A stretch of 64,000 nucleotides of DNA from an uncultured Granulosicoccaceae bacterium (GCA_938006335.1 CALLMF010000008.1:38241-102240); one strand, 5' to 3'. Counted from the first letter of the stretch, positions 35,552 to 44,202 are shown. Notes: a model not told the origin generated them from the letters alone. Numbers and translations are program-made.

Positions 35552-36211
35552 GTGAAGTCGGCGCCTTCACGCCGTCGAGTTGCTTTGTTCGGCACCTTGT
35601 TCGCGGTCGCCGTCATTTACGTTTCTGTACACAATCACAGTTACTTTGTGCCCATCTTCCTGGGTGCGTTCACGTGGTTGAAGGCGACTCTGGGCGCGTG
35701 GCTGAAGCTCGCATCCCCCCAGCTTGCGGTGGCGATCGCAAAGAACAGCATGATCATCAAGTTGCGCGACACGATCGTGAAAGTGCTCACCGAGTTTGCG
35801 GTGTTCACGCATCGCCCGTGGCGTCGCCGTGCTCTGGCGCTCAAGCAATACTGGATAGATGTATCGCTCAAGGTCTTGCGCGCCTATATCGCGAGCCCCT
35901 TGTGGCTGCGCTGTCTTGTCGCTATCGGTTTGCTAGGGCTCACGGCAGGGAGCACATGGGTGGCTCTGGCATTGCTGATCGTTCCGCAAGCCATCCTCGA
36001 GTGGTTGAAAAAACGTATGCTGGCGGTCCTGCAGAAGTTGGGTGTCCTGCGCGTGGTCGATGTCGCGTGGCGCGCGGCCGTGCCGCCCGAGCTTCGCCAG
36101 CGGTGGGAGCGATACCGTCGCTGGACACTCGGCCGGCGCCAGATACGCGCGTCGCGGGATATTCGTCGTGGTTTGTCTGTACGACGGCGAACTCCGGACA
36201 CTAACTTCTAG
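35552..36211 (+). CDS. Basic membrane protein of unknown function
   Basis: A 219-residue protein that I do not recognise. It has a hydrophobic segment at about 10-28, an amphipathic region to about 65, a second hydrophobic segment at about 122-150 and a strongly basic C-terminal tail (ERYRRWTLGRRQIRASRDIRR). The start is GTG 35552, 18 bases after the anti-sigma stop, so it is probably in the same transcript. The tail could bind membrane phosphate groups or nucleic acid. Confidence 0.6.
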   Translation: MKSAPSRRRVALFGTLFAVAVIYVSVHNHSYFVPIFLGAFTWLKATLGAWLKLASPQLAVAIAKNSMIIKLRDTIVKVLTEFAVFTHRPWRRRALALKQYWIDVSLKVLRAYIASPLWLRCLVAIGLLGLTAGSTWVALALLIVPQAILEWLKKRMLAVLQKLGVLRVVDVAWRAAVPPELRQRWERYRRWTLGRRQIRASRDIRRGLSVRRRTPDTNF

Positions 36212-36225
36212 GAATCTTCGTTTAC

Positions 36226-36711
36226 ATGGACACGCAATGGCGCCTTGTTGATTACAGCGATGAAGCTGATGGCAGGCTATTGGTCGAGCTGTTGGATGCC
36301 TATGCTCGCGATCCGATGGGTGGAGGCGAACCCCTGAGCAACCACTGCCGTCGCACCTTGGCTGGAGTGCTCGCGGCGACTTCCAATGCGTTTTCTCTGG
36401 TGGTCGAGCGGCAAGGGCAGGCAGTGGCACTGGCTAACTGCTTCACTGCCTTGTCTACCTTTGCGGCACAGCCGCTTGTCAACGTGCACGACGTCTATGT
36501 CGCACCCGATGCGCGAGGTGGCGGCGCGGTGAATGCGTTGTTCTCGGGTATCGAGTCTCATGCGCGTGCACTTGGTGCGTGCAAGATTACACTGGAAGTG
36601 CTGGAGGGCAACGCTCGCGCGAAGGCGGCGTATGCGCGGCTTGGATTCCAGGGTTATGAGCTTGGTGAGACGCTCGGGAGCGCCGAGTTCTGGGAGCGGA
36701 GCCTTAGCTGA
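36226..36711 (+). CDS. GNAT family N-acetyltransferase
   Basis: A 161-residue single-domain GNAT enzyme. VNVHDVYVAPDARGGGAVNALFSGIESHARALGACKITLEVLEGNARAKAAYARLGFQGYEL contains the acetyl-CoA motif (R-G-G-G), the middle strand LEVLEGN and the final A-x-x-Y-x-x-x-GF. The acceptor substrate is unknown. It converges with queG and overlaps its end by eight bases. Confidence 0.85.
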   Translation: MDTQWRLVDYSDEADGRLLVELLDAYARDPMGGGEPLSNHCRRTLAGVLAATSNAFSLVVERQGQAVALANCFTALSTFAAQPLVNVHDVYVAPDARGGGAVNALFSGIESHARALGACKITLEVLEGNARAKAAYARLGFQGYELGETLGSAEFWERSLS

Positions 36712-37831
36712 GTCCGAGCGGGTCGTGTTGATTCAAGGCCCAGTCAACGGCATCGCGCACCACGGCTGATCTGTCGTCGCTTCGTGACTCAAGCGCATTG
36801 AGTGTTTCACGTGTCGTACTTGCATTGCCGAGTGCAATTGCAATATTGCGTAGCCAACGTTCGTGACCGATACGGCGTATGGCTGAGCCCTCGAAACGCC
36901 TGAGAAATTGCTTGTCGTTCCAGGAAAACAACGCAATGAGCGTTGCTGTATCCAGGGCGTGCCTGGGGGAAAACGAGGGGTCGCCTTCGCTTGTGAACTT
37001 GTCGAAGGGGCACACCAGTTGGCAGTCGTCGCAGCCGTAGATGCGATTGCCCATCGCGTGGCGGAATTCCTCAGGTATCGGGCCGTCGAGTTCGATCGTG
37101 TGGTAGCTGATGCAACGGCGTGCATCCACTTGACGATCACTCACAATGGCGCCGGTAGGGCAGGCGTCAATGCAAGCCCGGCACGAGCCGCAGTAACTAT
37201 CGACCACCGGCTTGTCGATTGGAAGTGGCAGGTCGGTGAACAGCTCGCCCAGAAAAAACCAGCTACCGGCCGTCGGTGAAATCAGATTGGAATGTTTGCC
37301 AATCCAACCGAGGCCTGCTTTCTCGGCCAGGGCTTTTTCGAGTACCGGGGCGCTATCGGTAAACGCGCGATAGCCAAAGGGTCCGATCGCCTCTTCGATG
37401 CGTGTGGCCAATTGCTGCAGGCGTTTGCGAAGCACCTTGTGGTAGTCGCGTCCAAGCGAGTAGCGGGACACGTACGCGCGGTCCGGGTCTCTGAGATTGG
37501 CGTGGGCATCGGCAGCATCCGGTGGGAAATAGTCCAGGCGTACGGAAATCACGCGCAGGGTCCCGGGTACGAGGTCGGCAGGTCGACTGCGGTGGGTGCC
37601 ATGACGTTCCATCCAGCTCATTTCGCCGTGACGGCCATCGTCCAACCAGTTGAGCAGATGTGTTTCGTGCTCGCCAAGGTCGGTATCGGTTATCGCTACC
37701 GCCGATAGTCCGAGTTCGCGCCCCCAGGCCTTGATACGTGTTGCAAGTTCGACCAGGATCCTGGAGTCGAGGTCGCGGGCGGTACCGTCAGCGCGCAATA
37801 GCGGGCTATCAGGCGGAGTGGGAGCTGTCAC
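36704..37831 (-). CDS. queG: Epoxyqueuosine reductase QueG
   Basis: A 375-residue cobalamin-dependent iron-sulfur enzyme catalysing the last step of queuosine synthesis in tRNA. Conserved parts are AITDTDLGEHETHLLNWLDDGRHGEMSWMERHG, PGTLRVISVRLDY, YSLGRDYHKVLRKRL, DSAPVLEKALAEKAGLGWIGKH, and two [4Fe-4S] motifs, CGSCRACIDACP and CDDCQLVCPFDK. A HEAT-like C-terminus follows. The GTG at 37831 overlaps the upstream cupin gene by 23 bases; a TTG at 37798 is the alternative. Extra frame upstream of this is antisense-like and was left out. Confidence 0.93.
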   Translation of the reverse strand: MTAPTPPDSPLLRADGTARDLDSRILVELATRIKAWGRELGLSAVAITDTDLGEHETHLLNWLDDGRHGEMSWMERHGTHRSRPADLVPGTLRVISVRLDYFPPDAADAHANLRDPDRAYVSRYSLGRDYHKVLRKRLQQLATRIEEAIGPFGYRAFTDSAPVLEKALAEKAGLGWIGKHSNLISPTAGSWFFLGELFTDLPLPIDKPVVDSYCGSCRACIDACPTGAIVSDRQVDARRCISYHTIELDGPIPEEFRHAMGNRIYGCDDCQLVCPFDKFTSEGDPSFSPRHALDTATLIALFSWNDKQFLRRFEGSAIRRIGHERWLRNIAIALGNASTTRETLNALESRSDDRSAVVRDAVDWALNQHDPLGLS

Positions 37832-38591
37832 TCGCGGAGCTGACGTCGCTTGGAAAGTGGCCACTCTTGTACCAGATGAGCGTGCCCGGAGTGCCTGCCC
37901 ACGATTGCCAGGCAGGGACAGGGTTACGCACCCAACCATCCGTGCCGTAGGTGCCTGCCGAATCGTGCAGCTCGCCGGCGAGCACAAACACCTCTTCGCC
38001 TGCCGGGTCGAGGTTCGGGTGGAAAGCGGCAGTGGCGAGCCAGCGAACCAGCATGATATTGCCGGTGCCGTGTCCGTGCAGTGGCAGAATTTCCACGCCC
38101 TCGACGGGCCCGGTCAGCCATTCATCGTCAGCTCTGGTGTCGATGATGCGCGTTTCCGTGTCGCTATGAAGAATGTGACCTGCGCTGAGCGCAAGCAAGG
38201 TATCCGCATCCAGTACCAGCGAGGGTACACGCTCGCTCTCTGGAGGGAAGCGCATGTAGGTACCGGGTCCCAAGCGTTCACCGTCGATCGTGACCGAGCC
38301 GCGACGTACGAAGAGTTCCAGGCCCCGGCAGTCTGGCAGGCAGGTGGCCGCGCCGCGGGTCCGAAGCTCTGCAACGAGGCGACCGGAGTGGCGCAACAAC
38401 TCGAGCACGCGCAGCTCGAGTGCATCATCACCGCAGTCCACCCACGCGGGTTCGCCCGGCGCGTGCAGCACCCGCTCGCCGTGGTCGGTCGCAGTGTCAG
38501 GGCAGTGAGAGGGCACCCATGCCGGGAGCGACGCGCTCACGAGCAAATGCGGCCTCGCACCCGAGACGTCATGTGTTTCATGCCAGGTCAA
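37809..38591 (-). CDS. ChrR-like double-cupin protein
   Basis: A 260-residue protein with two cupin-like halves. The second contains FHPNLDPAGEEVFVLAGELHDSAGTYGTDGWVRNP, which closely follows the cupin domain of ChrR anti-sigma factors and of ChrR-like cupin enzymes (H..E..H metal-ligand arrangement). The N-terminal anti-sigma zinc domain of true ChrR is absent, so it is probably a metal-dependent enzyme or sensor and not an anti-sigma factor. It is divergent from lexA, 109 bases away, and overlaps queG at its end. Confidence 0.75.
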   Translation of the reverse strand: MTWHETHDVSGARPHLLVSASLPAWVPSHCPDTATDHGERVLHAPGEPAWVDCGDDALELRVLELLRHSGRLVAELRTRGAATCLPDCRGLELFVRRGSVTIDGERLGPGTYMRFPPESERVPSLVLDADTLLALSAGHILHSDTETRIIDTRADDEWLTGPVEGVEILPLHGHGTGNIMLVRWLATAAFHPNLDPAGEEVFVLAGELHDSAGTYGTDGWVRNPVPAWQSWAGTPGTLIWYKSGHFPSDVSSASDSSHSA

Positions 38592-38658
38592 TTGGCGGCT
38601 GGATCATGTGATCGGGAAGTCTAGCGGCCGAGGTGACCATTGCCGTTGAATTTTCTCC

Positions 38659-38700
38659 AAACGTTCTCTATTCTCTGCAGAGAACATTTGGAGAACGTTT
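38659..38700. promoter_or_regulatory. lexA operator with nested GAGAAC repeats
   Basis: Directly before the lexA ATG lies an outer inverted repeat AAACGTTCTC/GAGAACGTTT (38659-38668 and 38691-38700). A perfect 14-base palindrome TTCTCTGCAGAGAA lies inside it at 38671-38684. GAAC-N7-GAAC (38682-38696) matches the LexA box spacing known from alphaproteobacteria. The right repeat overlaps the ribosome site GGAG. Autoregulation by LexA is the obvious reading; binding is inferred. Confidence 0.75.
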
Positions 38701-39501
38701 ATGAGTGACGAGCCGCCGCTGACGCACCTCGAGGCGCGAGTGCTCGCAGCGATAGAGCGTCATGTTCGCTCGGAGGGTGTGGCCCCGACCATCGCGGAAC
38801 TCGCCGCCGATCTCAGGCTGAAGTCCAAAGGCACCGTGCATCGCTACGTCCAGTCCCTGATCGCCAAGGGCCGTCTCGAGCGGCAGGGCAATGGCTGGCG
38901 TGGCCTGCGCATCGTCGGTCTGGATATTCCGCGCACCCGCTCCAACGTGCACCCTTTCCCGGCGCGTCGCAAGACCGATTCCGCTTCGGCTGACGCGCCT
39001 GCCGAAGGGGGTGAAGGGTCGGTGGACACCTCGCGTGGTCTTGTGCCGGCACCGCTCAGCTTGCCGCCGGGAGCAGCGTCCGATGTGGCCGACCCCATGG
39101 CCTTGCCCGAGGTGGCTGCCGCCGACATGCGCATTCCCTTGCTCGGGCGCATCGCTGCCGGCATGCCGATCGAGGCCATCGAGGACCAGAACTATCTCGA
39201 CCTGGCCGCCTTTTTCATTGGCCCGGATCGCTATGCCCTGCGGGTCACCGGCAACTCGATGATGGATGTCGGCATTCTCGACGGCGATACGGTGATACTG
39301 CGCAAGCAGGAAACAGCGCATTCGGGCGATATCGTCGTCGCGCTGATTGACGGTCAGGAGGCCACGCTCAAACGGCTCGGCGCCCTTCAGGACGGACAGG
39401 TCGAGCTCATTCCCGAGAACGCCTCGATGGACACGATGCGTTACGCTGCCAGTCGGGTCAGCTTCCAGGGAGTACTGGTCGGTCAGCTGAGAAACTACTA
39501 G
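38701..39501 (+). CDS. lexA: SOS repressor LexA with long linker
   Basis: A 266-residue repressor, longer than the usual 200-240. The winged helix-turn-helix at 8-65 (APTIAELAADLRLKSKGTVHRYVQSLIAKGRLER) binds DNA. The self-cleavage site is Ala153-Gly154 in GRIAAGMP, and the serine-lysine dyad is Ser186 (TGNSMMD) and Lys224 (ATLKRLG). A Pro/Ala/Ser-rich linker of about 65 residues (75-142) separates the domains and accounts for the extra length. It would repress SOS genes and cleave itself on RecA filaments. The operator upstream overlaps its ribosome site. Confidence 0.95.
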   Translation: MSDEPPLTHLEARVLAAIERHVRSEGVAPTIAELAADLRLKSKGTVHRYVQSLIAKGRLERQGNGWRGLRIVGLDIPRTRSNVHPFPARRKTDSASADAPAEGGEGSVDTSRGLVPAPLSLPPGAASDVADPMALPEVAAADMRIPLLGRIAAGMPIEAIEDQNYLDLAAFFIGPDRYALRVTGNSMMDVGILDGDTVILRKQETAHSGDIVVALIDGQEATLKRLGALQDGQVELIPENASMDTMRYAASRVSFQGVLVGQLRNY

Positions 39502-39513
39502 GCTGGTAGGGTC

Positions 39514-39551
39514 CTCCCGCATGTGATCCCACATGGCCCACCTGTTTTTTT
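39514..39551 (+). terminator. Candidate terminator after lexA
   Basis: CATGTG-ATCC-CACATG (39520-39535) forms a short hairpin with a seven-T run nine bases later (39545-39551). It lies between lexA and the 69-residue gene. The spacing before the T-run is longer than ideal, so read-through is likely. Confidence 0.5.
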
Positions 39552-39558
39552 CAAGCCC

Positions 39559-39768
39559 ATGTCCCATCCCGATCTCATCCACGCCCTGAAGGTCGCATTC
39601 ACCTACCTGCCGCAAGCCATGGACGTCAACGAATACGACTTCCCTGGGCGCGTCGAGCAAACGCTCGCCGACATCAACTGCGTGCGAGAGGCCTTGCTGG
39701 AGCAAGGCATCGATCCTGATGAAGTGGCCGGTGAGTTCGAACTGGGTGCGCCGGACTCCAGCATTTGA
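39559..39768 (+). CDS. Small acidic protein of unknown function
   Basis: A 69-residue protein (MSHPDLIHALKVAFTYLPQ start) predicted mostly helical and acidic, without Cys or membrane segment. I do not recognise it. The ATG at 39559 is chosen because the frame upstream runs through the hairpin/T-run. It lies 36 bases before nth and may be co-transcribed with it. Confidence 0.6.
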   Translation: MSHPDLIHALKVAFTYLPQAMDVNEYDFPGRVEQTLADINCVREALLEQGIDPDEVAGEFELGAPDSSI

Positions 39769-39804
39769 CCCGGACCCGCCGGACGCTCCGCGCATGACGT
39801 CCCC

Positions 39805-40443
39805 ATGAACAGCGACAAGCGGCGCGAGATCTTCGAAAGGCTCGCCAAGCAGCGCCCGGACCCGGTACCCGAGCTCGACTACAACTCGCCGTTCGAGCTG
39901 CTGATCGCGGTGATCCTGTCGGCCCAGGCAACGGATGTGAGCGTGAATATCGCCACCGGCCGCCTGTTTCCGTTGGCCAATACGCCGCAGGCAATACTCG
40001 AGCTCGGGGTAGACGGCGTCATCGAACACATCAGAACCATCGGTCTGTTCAATGCCAAGGCCAAGAATGTCGTGGCAACCTGCGCGCAGCTGATCGACAA
40101 ACACGGTGGCGAAGTCCCCGCGCAGCGCAAGGCGCTCGAGGCCTTGCCCGGCGTCGGTCGTAAAACGGCCAACGTCGTTCTGAATACGGCTTTCGGTCAG
40201 CCAACGCTTGCCGTGGATACCCATGTGTTCCGGGTGGCCAACCGCACCCGGCTGGCTCGTGGCAAGACCGTTGAAGAGGTCGAGAAAAAGTTGCTCCGCT
40301 ACACGCCGAGGGAGTATCTGATGAATGCCCACCATTGGCTGATCCTGCACGGGCGCTACACCTGCGTGGCACGTCGACCGCGATGTCCGGACTGCGTCGT
40401 CGCCGATCTGTGTGAATACTGTGAGAAAACCGTCTCGGATTAA
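39805..40443 (+). CDS. nth: Endonuclease III
   Basis: A 212-residue DNA glycosylase/AP lyase that removes oxidised pyrimidines. Catalytic Lys120 in the helix-hairpin-helix LPGVGRKTA and Asp138 in VDTHVFR are at the same numbers as in E. coli Nth. The [4Fe-4S] ligands Cys187, Cys194, Cys197 and Cys203 are also at the E. coli positions. ATG 39805 fits the family length. Confidence 0.97.
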   Translation: MNSDKRREIFERLAKQRPDPVPELDYNSPFELLIAVILSAQATDVSVNIATGRLFPLANTPQAILELGVDGVIEHIRTIGLFNAKAKNVVATCAQLIDKHGGEVPAQRKALEALPGVGRKTANVVLNTAFGQPTLAVDTHVFRVANRTRLARGKTVEEVEKKLLRYTPREYLMNAHHWLILHGRYTCVARRPRCPDCVVADLCEYCEKTVSD

Positions 40444-40729
40444 TCTCCGGGCCGGCTGTACTGCGAGGGTCCGGTGGTCGTGATTACACGTCTCAGGCAG
40501 CCGTTGCAGTGAGTGTCTATCCTTGCGCAAGACGAGGTCTTTTTACCGTAACCGGTCGTGCGGCCGACACAAGGCGTCACGGCCCAGAGAATTCACCAGC
40601 TATGACAGTTGGATGCCGTTGCAAAAGCGCTGTTTGCACTAGAGTTTCCGTCTGGTATTGCTCTTGGGTTTTCGTCCGCAGCTAGCATCCCTGTCCATAC
40701 ACTCATCTGCTCACTCTTCGTTGACGTCC

Positions 40730-42892
40730 GTGGCTCGCGCCTACCCCCTCACTGATCTGGTCAAGCTGGTCCGGGCTTATGGCGTGCTTGCGGGCACCTC
40801 CGATGAGGAGCGTGTTATCGCTGGCGCGCTGAGCCGTCGCTGGATCGCCACCGAGGTCGAGCACTCCGTGCCGCTCGCCACGCTGCCTGCGGCGCTGTTC
40901 AACACGCCCCGTGGCCGCGATTTGCTGGCTGCCGAGCTCTTTGCAGACCAGGATATCGATCCCGAATCGCTCAAACCGGACGATCTGGATATTGCCCAGC
41001 TCGCCGCTGGCCTCACCATCAATTCGAATCGGCTTCCCAAGCTCGAACCGATCATCCACGCAGCGGTACTCGCGGCCAACATCCTGCTCGGCGTCAAGCT
41101 CTATGGGGGACATGGCAAGGGTCAGCCTGCCATTACGCATGACCTGATTGTTGCCACCATGCTGCAGGATGCGCTGGGCAAGCCTCACCGCTTCAGTGGA
41201 ATCACCCCGGTCGATCACGAGATTGTCGACGATTCCTTCCTGCTGTCGTGGTTCGGGGATGGCGTGGCATCTCTGGCCCGCGAACTCGCTGATTGTCTGG
41301 CCGAGTTTGATGATGCCATCGCCTGTGGCGCCCCGATCCCCGAGGCCCCGTCCGCTGCGCTGGCAACGGCGGTTGCCGCTGTTCAAGCCAGCCGCTTGCG
41401 CCTGACGGCGCGTGCAGCGGGCGACCGGGTCATCAGCTTTCTTGATGTGGCGGGCCAGAAGGAGCTCACTGTTACCGGTATCGATTGCGCAAGCGATTTT
41501 CCGGAGCGCGCGTGGTTGCAGCGAGACTACGATCGTGCGGTTGCAGCGTTTGCCCAGCAGGGCTGTGACCACTACGCAGTGCGCGAGCCGATTCGCAACA
41601 CCTTGTTGATGGCGGTCGCCGATGTTCTTCAGGACCCCGACAAGCGGGACCGATTGTCAGGGCGTCGCGGCAAGGCTACCCATGAGATGCACATCAATCT
41701 GCCGGTGATGGAGTATTTCGTTGCGGCAGAGTCGCCCAATTCGATCGAGACCGTGCACATTGCCAGTCTGGAGATGATGCGTGCGCTCGAGCGCGGGCGG
41801 CGCAAATCCCTGTCGAGCATGAGTGCGCACGCCTTTCGAATAGCGGCGCTTGCCGAGCGGGTGTGTGGGCGTGCGCTTGAACCCCTGATTGTCACGGTTG
41901 CCATGCTGCACGATGTCGTGGAGGATGGAGGAGAGCGTGTGACCGGGTTTGGTCATTCGCTACGAAGAATCCAGTTCCGATTTGGCGGGCCCATCGCTGC
42001 GATGGTCTCGGAGCTCACCGATTCGAGCGTGTCGTCTGCCGGTGCTCACAAGGCGCGTCTGACCCTCGAGCAGCCACATCTGCTGTCGCCGCAGGTCCAG
42101 TACAACGTCGGTCGGTTTACCGCAATGAGCCCGCAGCCGACCGAGACAGAGGTGCCGTACACGCTCGCTGGCATCGTGATCAAGTTGCTCGACACGGTAG
42201 CGTCACTGGAAGAGGGCATTCGGGACCCTGAGCTGATGTCGGGTCACTGGAAACATTCCGGAGCGCGTATCTTCTGGGCGGAACGTGTTCGCGGAGAAAT
42301 CGTCCGGCCACTGATCGAGCGGCTGTTGATCGAGCTGCGCGCCAGTCAGCGCGACCCGCGTTACGCACATCGCCCCCATCACGTGAACACCGTTCGACTC
42401 AAGGCGGGACTTGCATTGGTCGAGAACGTATTGCTGTGGCAGGACCTCTACGCCACGCAGAACCTTGCGATCCTGGCGCGAGAATACGGTTTGTCCAGCA
42501 CCGAGCGGAGCCTGCTGATACAACTGTTCAACGATCGCAACATCGACGAGCTGTGGTTCGAGCGGCAGGTGCTTGACAAGATGCTCGACGATCGTGCGCT
42601 GGTGAAGGCGACGGCAGAGGGCCGGCTGGCCTGTATTGGCTACACCAGCTTGTATTGCAAGGACTCGACGTTCGAGCAAGGGCGCGATGTATCCACCTTC
42701 CTCGCCTACCGCCGCAGTGCGCTGCGCCGCCACGAGATCCGTCAGGAGCTGCATCTTTATGGTGCAGACAAGCTCTCGAGTCTTGACTTGAGACGCGAGC
42801 AGGTGTTGCGCGCCTACGATTTGTCCGTGCAGCGAGAGCACGACGCGGCTCGGCATGAAATGCCGGAGACCCTCGCTGCCACAGGCAGCTGA
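40730..42892 (+). CDS. Large HD-domain protein with RelA/SpoT-hydrolase-like motifs
   Basis: About 720 residues. The middle part holds MSAHAFRIAALAERV, then MLHDVVEDGG (His394-Asp395, Glu398-Asp399), FGGPIAAMVSELTDSS and IVIKLLDTVASLEEG (Asp488). These line up with the His, HD, ED and KLADRxHN-type motifs of the (p)ppGpp-hydrolase domain of RelA/SpoT. No synthetase, TGS or ACT domain is visible. The 300-residue N-terminal and 230-residue C-terminal regions look helical and are unknown to me. The start is uncertain: GTG 40730 is used, but TTG codons at 40658 and 40721 are in frame. It stands alone after nth. Confidence 0.7.
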   Translation: MARAYPLTDLVKLVRAYGVLAGTSDEERVIAGALSRRWIATEVEHSVPLATLPAALFNTPRGRDLLAAELFADQDIDPESLKPDDLDIAQLAAGLTINSNRLPKLEPIIHAAVLAANILLGVKLYGGHGKGQPAITHDLIVATMLQDALGKPHRFSGITPVDHEIVDDSFLLSWFGDGVASLARELADCLAEFDDAIACGAPIPEAPSAALATAVAAVQASRLRLTARAAGDRVISFLDVAGQKELTVTGIDCASDFPERAWLQRDYDRAVAAFAQQGCDHYAVREPIRNTLLMAVADVLQDPDKRDRLSGRRGKATHEMHINLPVMEYFVAAESPNSIETVHIASLEMMRALERGRRKSLSSMSAHAFRIAALAERVCGRALEPLIVTVAMLHDVVEDGGERVTGFGHSLRRIQFRFGGPIAAMVSELTDSSVSSAGAHKARLTLEQPHLLSPQVQYNVGRFTAMSPQPTETEVPYTLAGIVIKLLDTVASLEEGIRDPELMSGHWKHSGARIFWAERVRGEIVRPLIERLLIELRASQRDPRYAHRPHHVNTVRLKAGLALVENVLLWQDLYATQNLAILAREYGLSSTERSLLIQLFNDRNIDELWFERQVLDKMLDDRALVKATAEGRLACIGYTSLYCKDSTFEQGRDVSTFLAYRRSALRRHEIRQELHLYGADKLSSLDLRREQVLRAYDLSVQREHDAARHEMPETLAATGS

Positions 42893-43127
42893 TTTGCCAA
42901 CGGCGCGCCGGCCGTACCGCCCTCCGAGTTGAGGACTGTTTCACATCGAATGCAGTCATGCCCCCGCGAGAAGCCGCTTTTTCGCGTTTTCCTCGGGTAC
43001 GAACGTCGGCCCGAGGTGCTGATCGGGCACAACATCTGTTGCATTGAATCAAGGAACGTCCTACTGTTTGGGGGTTGACTGCCCAGTGCCGTGTACTCGA
43101 CCGAGGCTGGCATCAGCAAGACCACTT

Positions 43128-43133
43128 GAGAGG
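43128..43133 (+). promoter_or_regulatory. Ribosome binding site of dctP
   Basis: AGAGGA sits 11 bases before ATG 43145, in the 252-base gap that should also hold the operon promoter. No clear -35/-10 pair was picked. Confidence 0.6.
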
Positions 43134-43144
43134 ACTCTAAAACA

Positions 43145-44170
43145 ATGAAGCGATTTTCAATTTCACTTACAGCGGCGGCGATTGCGCTGTCCGTCAGTGC
43201 CGGCTCGGTACTGGCTCAGGACGACGAAGTCACCAAGCTGCGTATTCAGACGCACTTTTCGACCGAGCAGTTGTCGGGCGAAATGGCGGCACGGTTTGTT
43301 GACGACGTGCAGACCATGTCCAACGGCTCGATCGAGATCGAGATGTTCTACTCGTCGTCTGTCGTCAAGTCGGCAGAGACCTTCGACGCGGCCGCTACCG
43401 GCATCCTTGATTGCGACATGACGGGCGGCGCCTACCAGACCGGCAAGAACCCGGCGTTCCAGTTTGCTGGCGATCTGATGGGCGGTTACGTCAACCCATA
43501 CCAGCAATACGCCTGGATGCTGCACGGCAACGGTGTCGAAGCCCTGAACGAACTCTACAACGCACACGACATGGAGTTCGTCGGCTGGTGGATTCCTGGC
43601 CCGGAATCACTCGCATCGACCAAGCCCATCCGCAACGCTGAAGACTTCAAGAACTGGAAGTTCCGTTCACCGCCCGGCCTTGCAACGCTCGTGTTCAAGA
43701 ACCTCGGTGCGTCGCCCATCGTCATGGACTTCACCGAGATCTTCACCGCGCTTGAGTCCGGCATCATCGATGGCGCTGATGCGTCGAGCCTGGCCAACAA
43801 CGTCGGCCTCGGTCTGTATGACATTGCCGAGCACACCAACTTTCCGGGCTTCCACTCCATGCCTGCGGATCACCTGGCATGCCGCAAGGATGTCTGGGAC
43901 GCGATGCCCGAGGCCCACAAGCGCATCCTGACGGTGGCGATGGAAGCGACCGGTCTGCGTACGTCCACCTTGACCGAAGTCAAGAACGGTGAAGCCTTCG
44001 CATCACTGTCGGAAGCTGGGGTCAACATGTACGCCTGGGCACCGGAAGACATCGCTGCGTTCCGTAGCGCGGTACAGAAGGGTTGGGAAGAGTTCGCGAC
44101 CACACCGGAGTCCAAGGCTCTGCTGGAAGCGCACCTGACCTTCCTCCGTGGCATCGGTGCCATGGAGTAA
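43145..44170 (+). CDS. TRAP transporter substrate-binding protein (DctP family)
   Basis: A 341-residue periplasmic binding protein with a signal peptide (about 1-24, ending VLAQDDE). IQTHFSTEQLSGEMAARFVDDVQTMSNGSIEIEMFY, GWWIPGPESLASTKPIRNAEDFKNWKFRSPPG and MDFTEIFTALESGIIDGAD are typical of the DctP family; the conserved Arg in KFRSPPG normally binds the substrate carboxylate. It would deliver an organic acid to the DctQM permease encoded downstream. The substrate is not deducible. Confidence 0.93.
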   Translation: MKRFSISLTAAAIALSVSAGSVLAQDDEVTKLRIQTHFSTEQLSGEMAARFVDDVQTMSNGSIEIEMFYSSSVVKSAETFDAAATGILDCDMTGGAYQTGKNPAFQFAGDLMGGYVNPYQQYAWMLHGNGVEALNELYNAHDMEFVGWWIPGPESLASTKPIRNAEDFKNWKFRSPPGLATLVFKNLGASPIVMDFTEIFTALESGIIDGADASSLANNVGLGLYDIAEHTNFPGFHSMPADHLACRKDVWDAMPEAHKRILTVAMEATGLRTSTLTEVKNGEAFASLSEAGVNMYAWAPEDIAAFRSAVQKGWEEFATTPESKALLEAHLTFLRGIGAME

Positions 44171-44182
44171 CAGTCGTCCCCG

Positions 44183-44202
44183 GGGCGGCCTTCGGGCCGC
44201 CC
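44183..44202 (+). promoter_or_regulatory. Intercistronic UUCG-loop hairpin between dctP and dctQ
   Basis: GGGCGGCC-TTCG-GGCCGCCC forms a perfect eight-base-pair stem with a stabilising UUCG tetraloop just after the dctP stop and lacks a T-run. Such hairpins protect the upstream mRNA from 3' decay or attenuate, which fits the need for much more binding protein than permease. Confidence 0.75.

Noticed and set aside
38668..40530. Minus-strand open frame of 620 codons
   Set aside because: It is antisense to lexA, the small gene and nth, all of which have clear family motifs; the translation has no recognisable domain.
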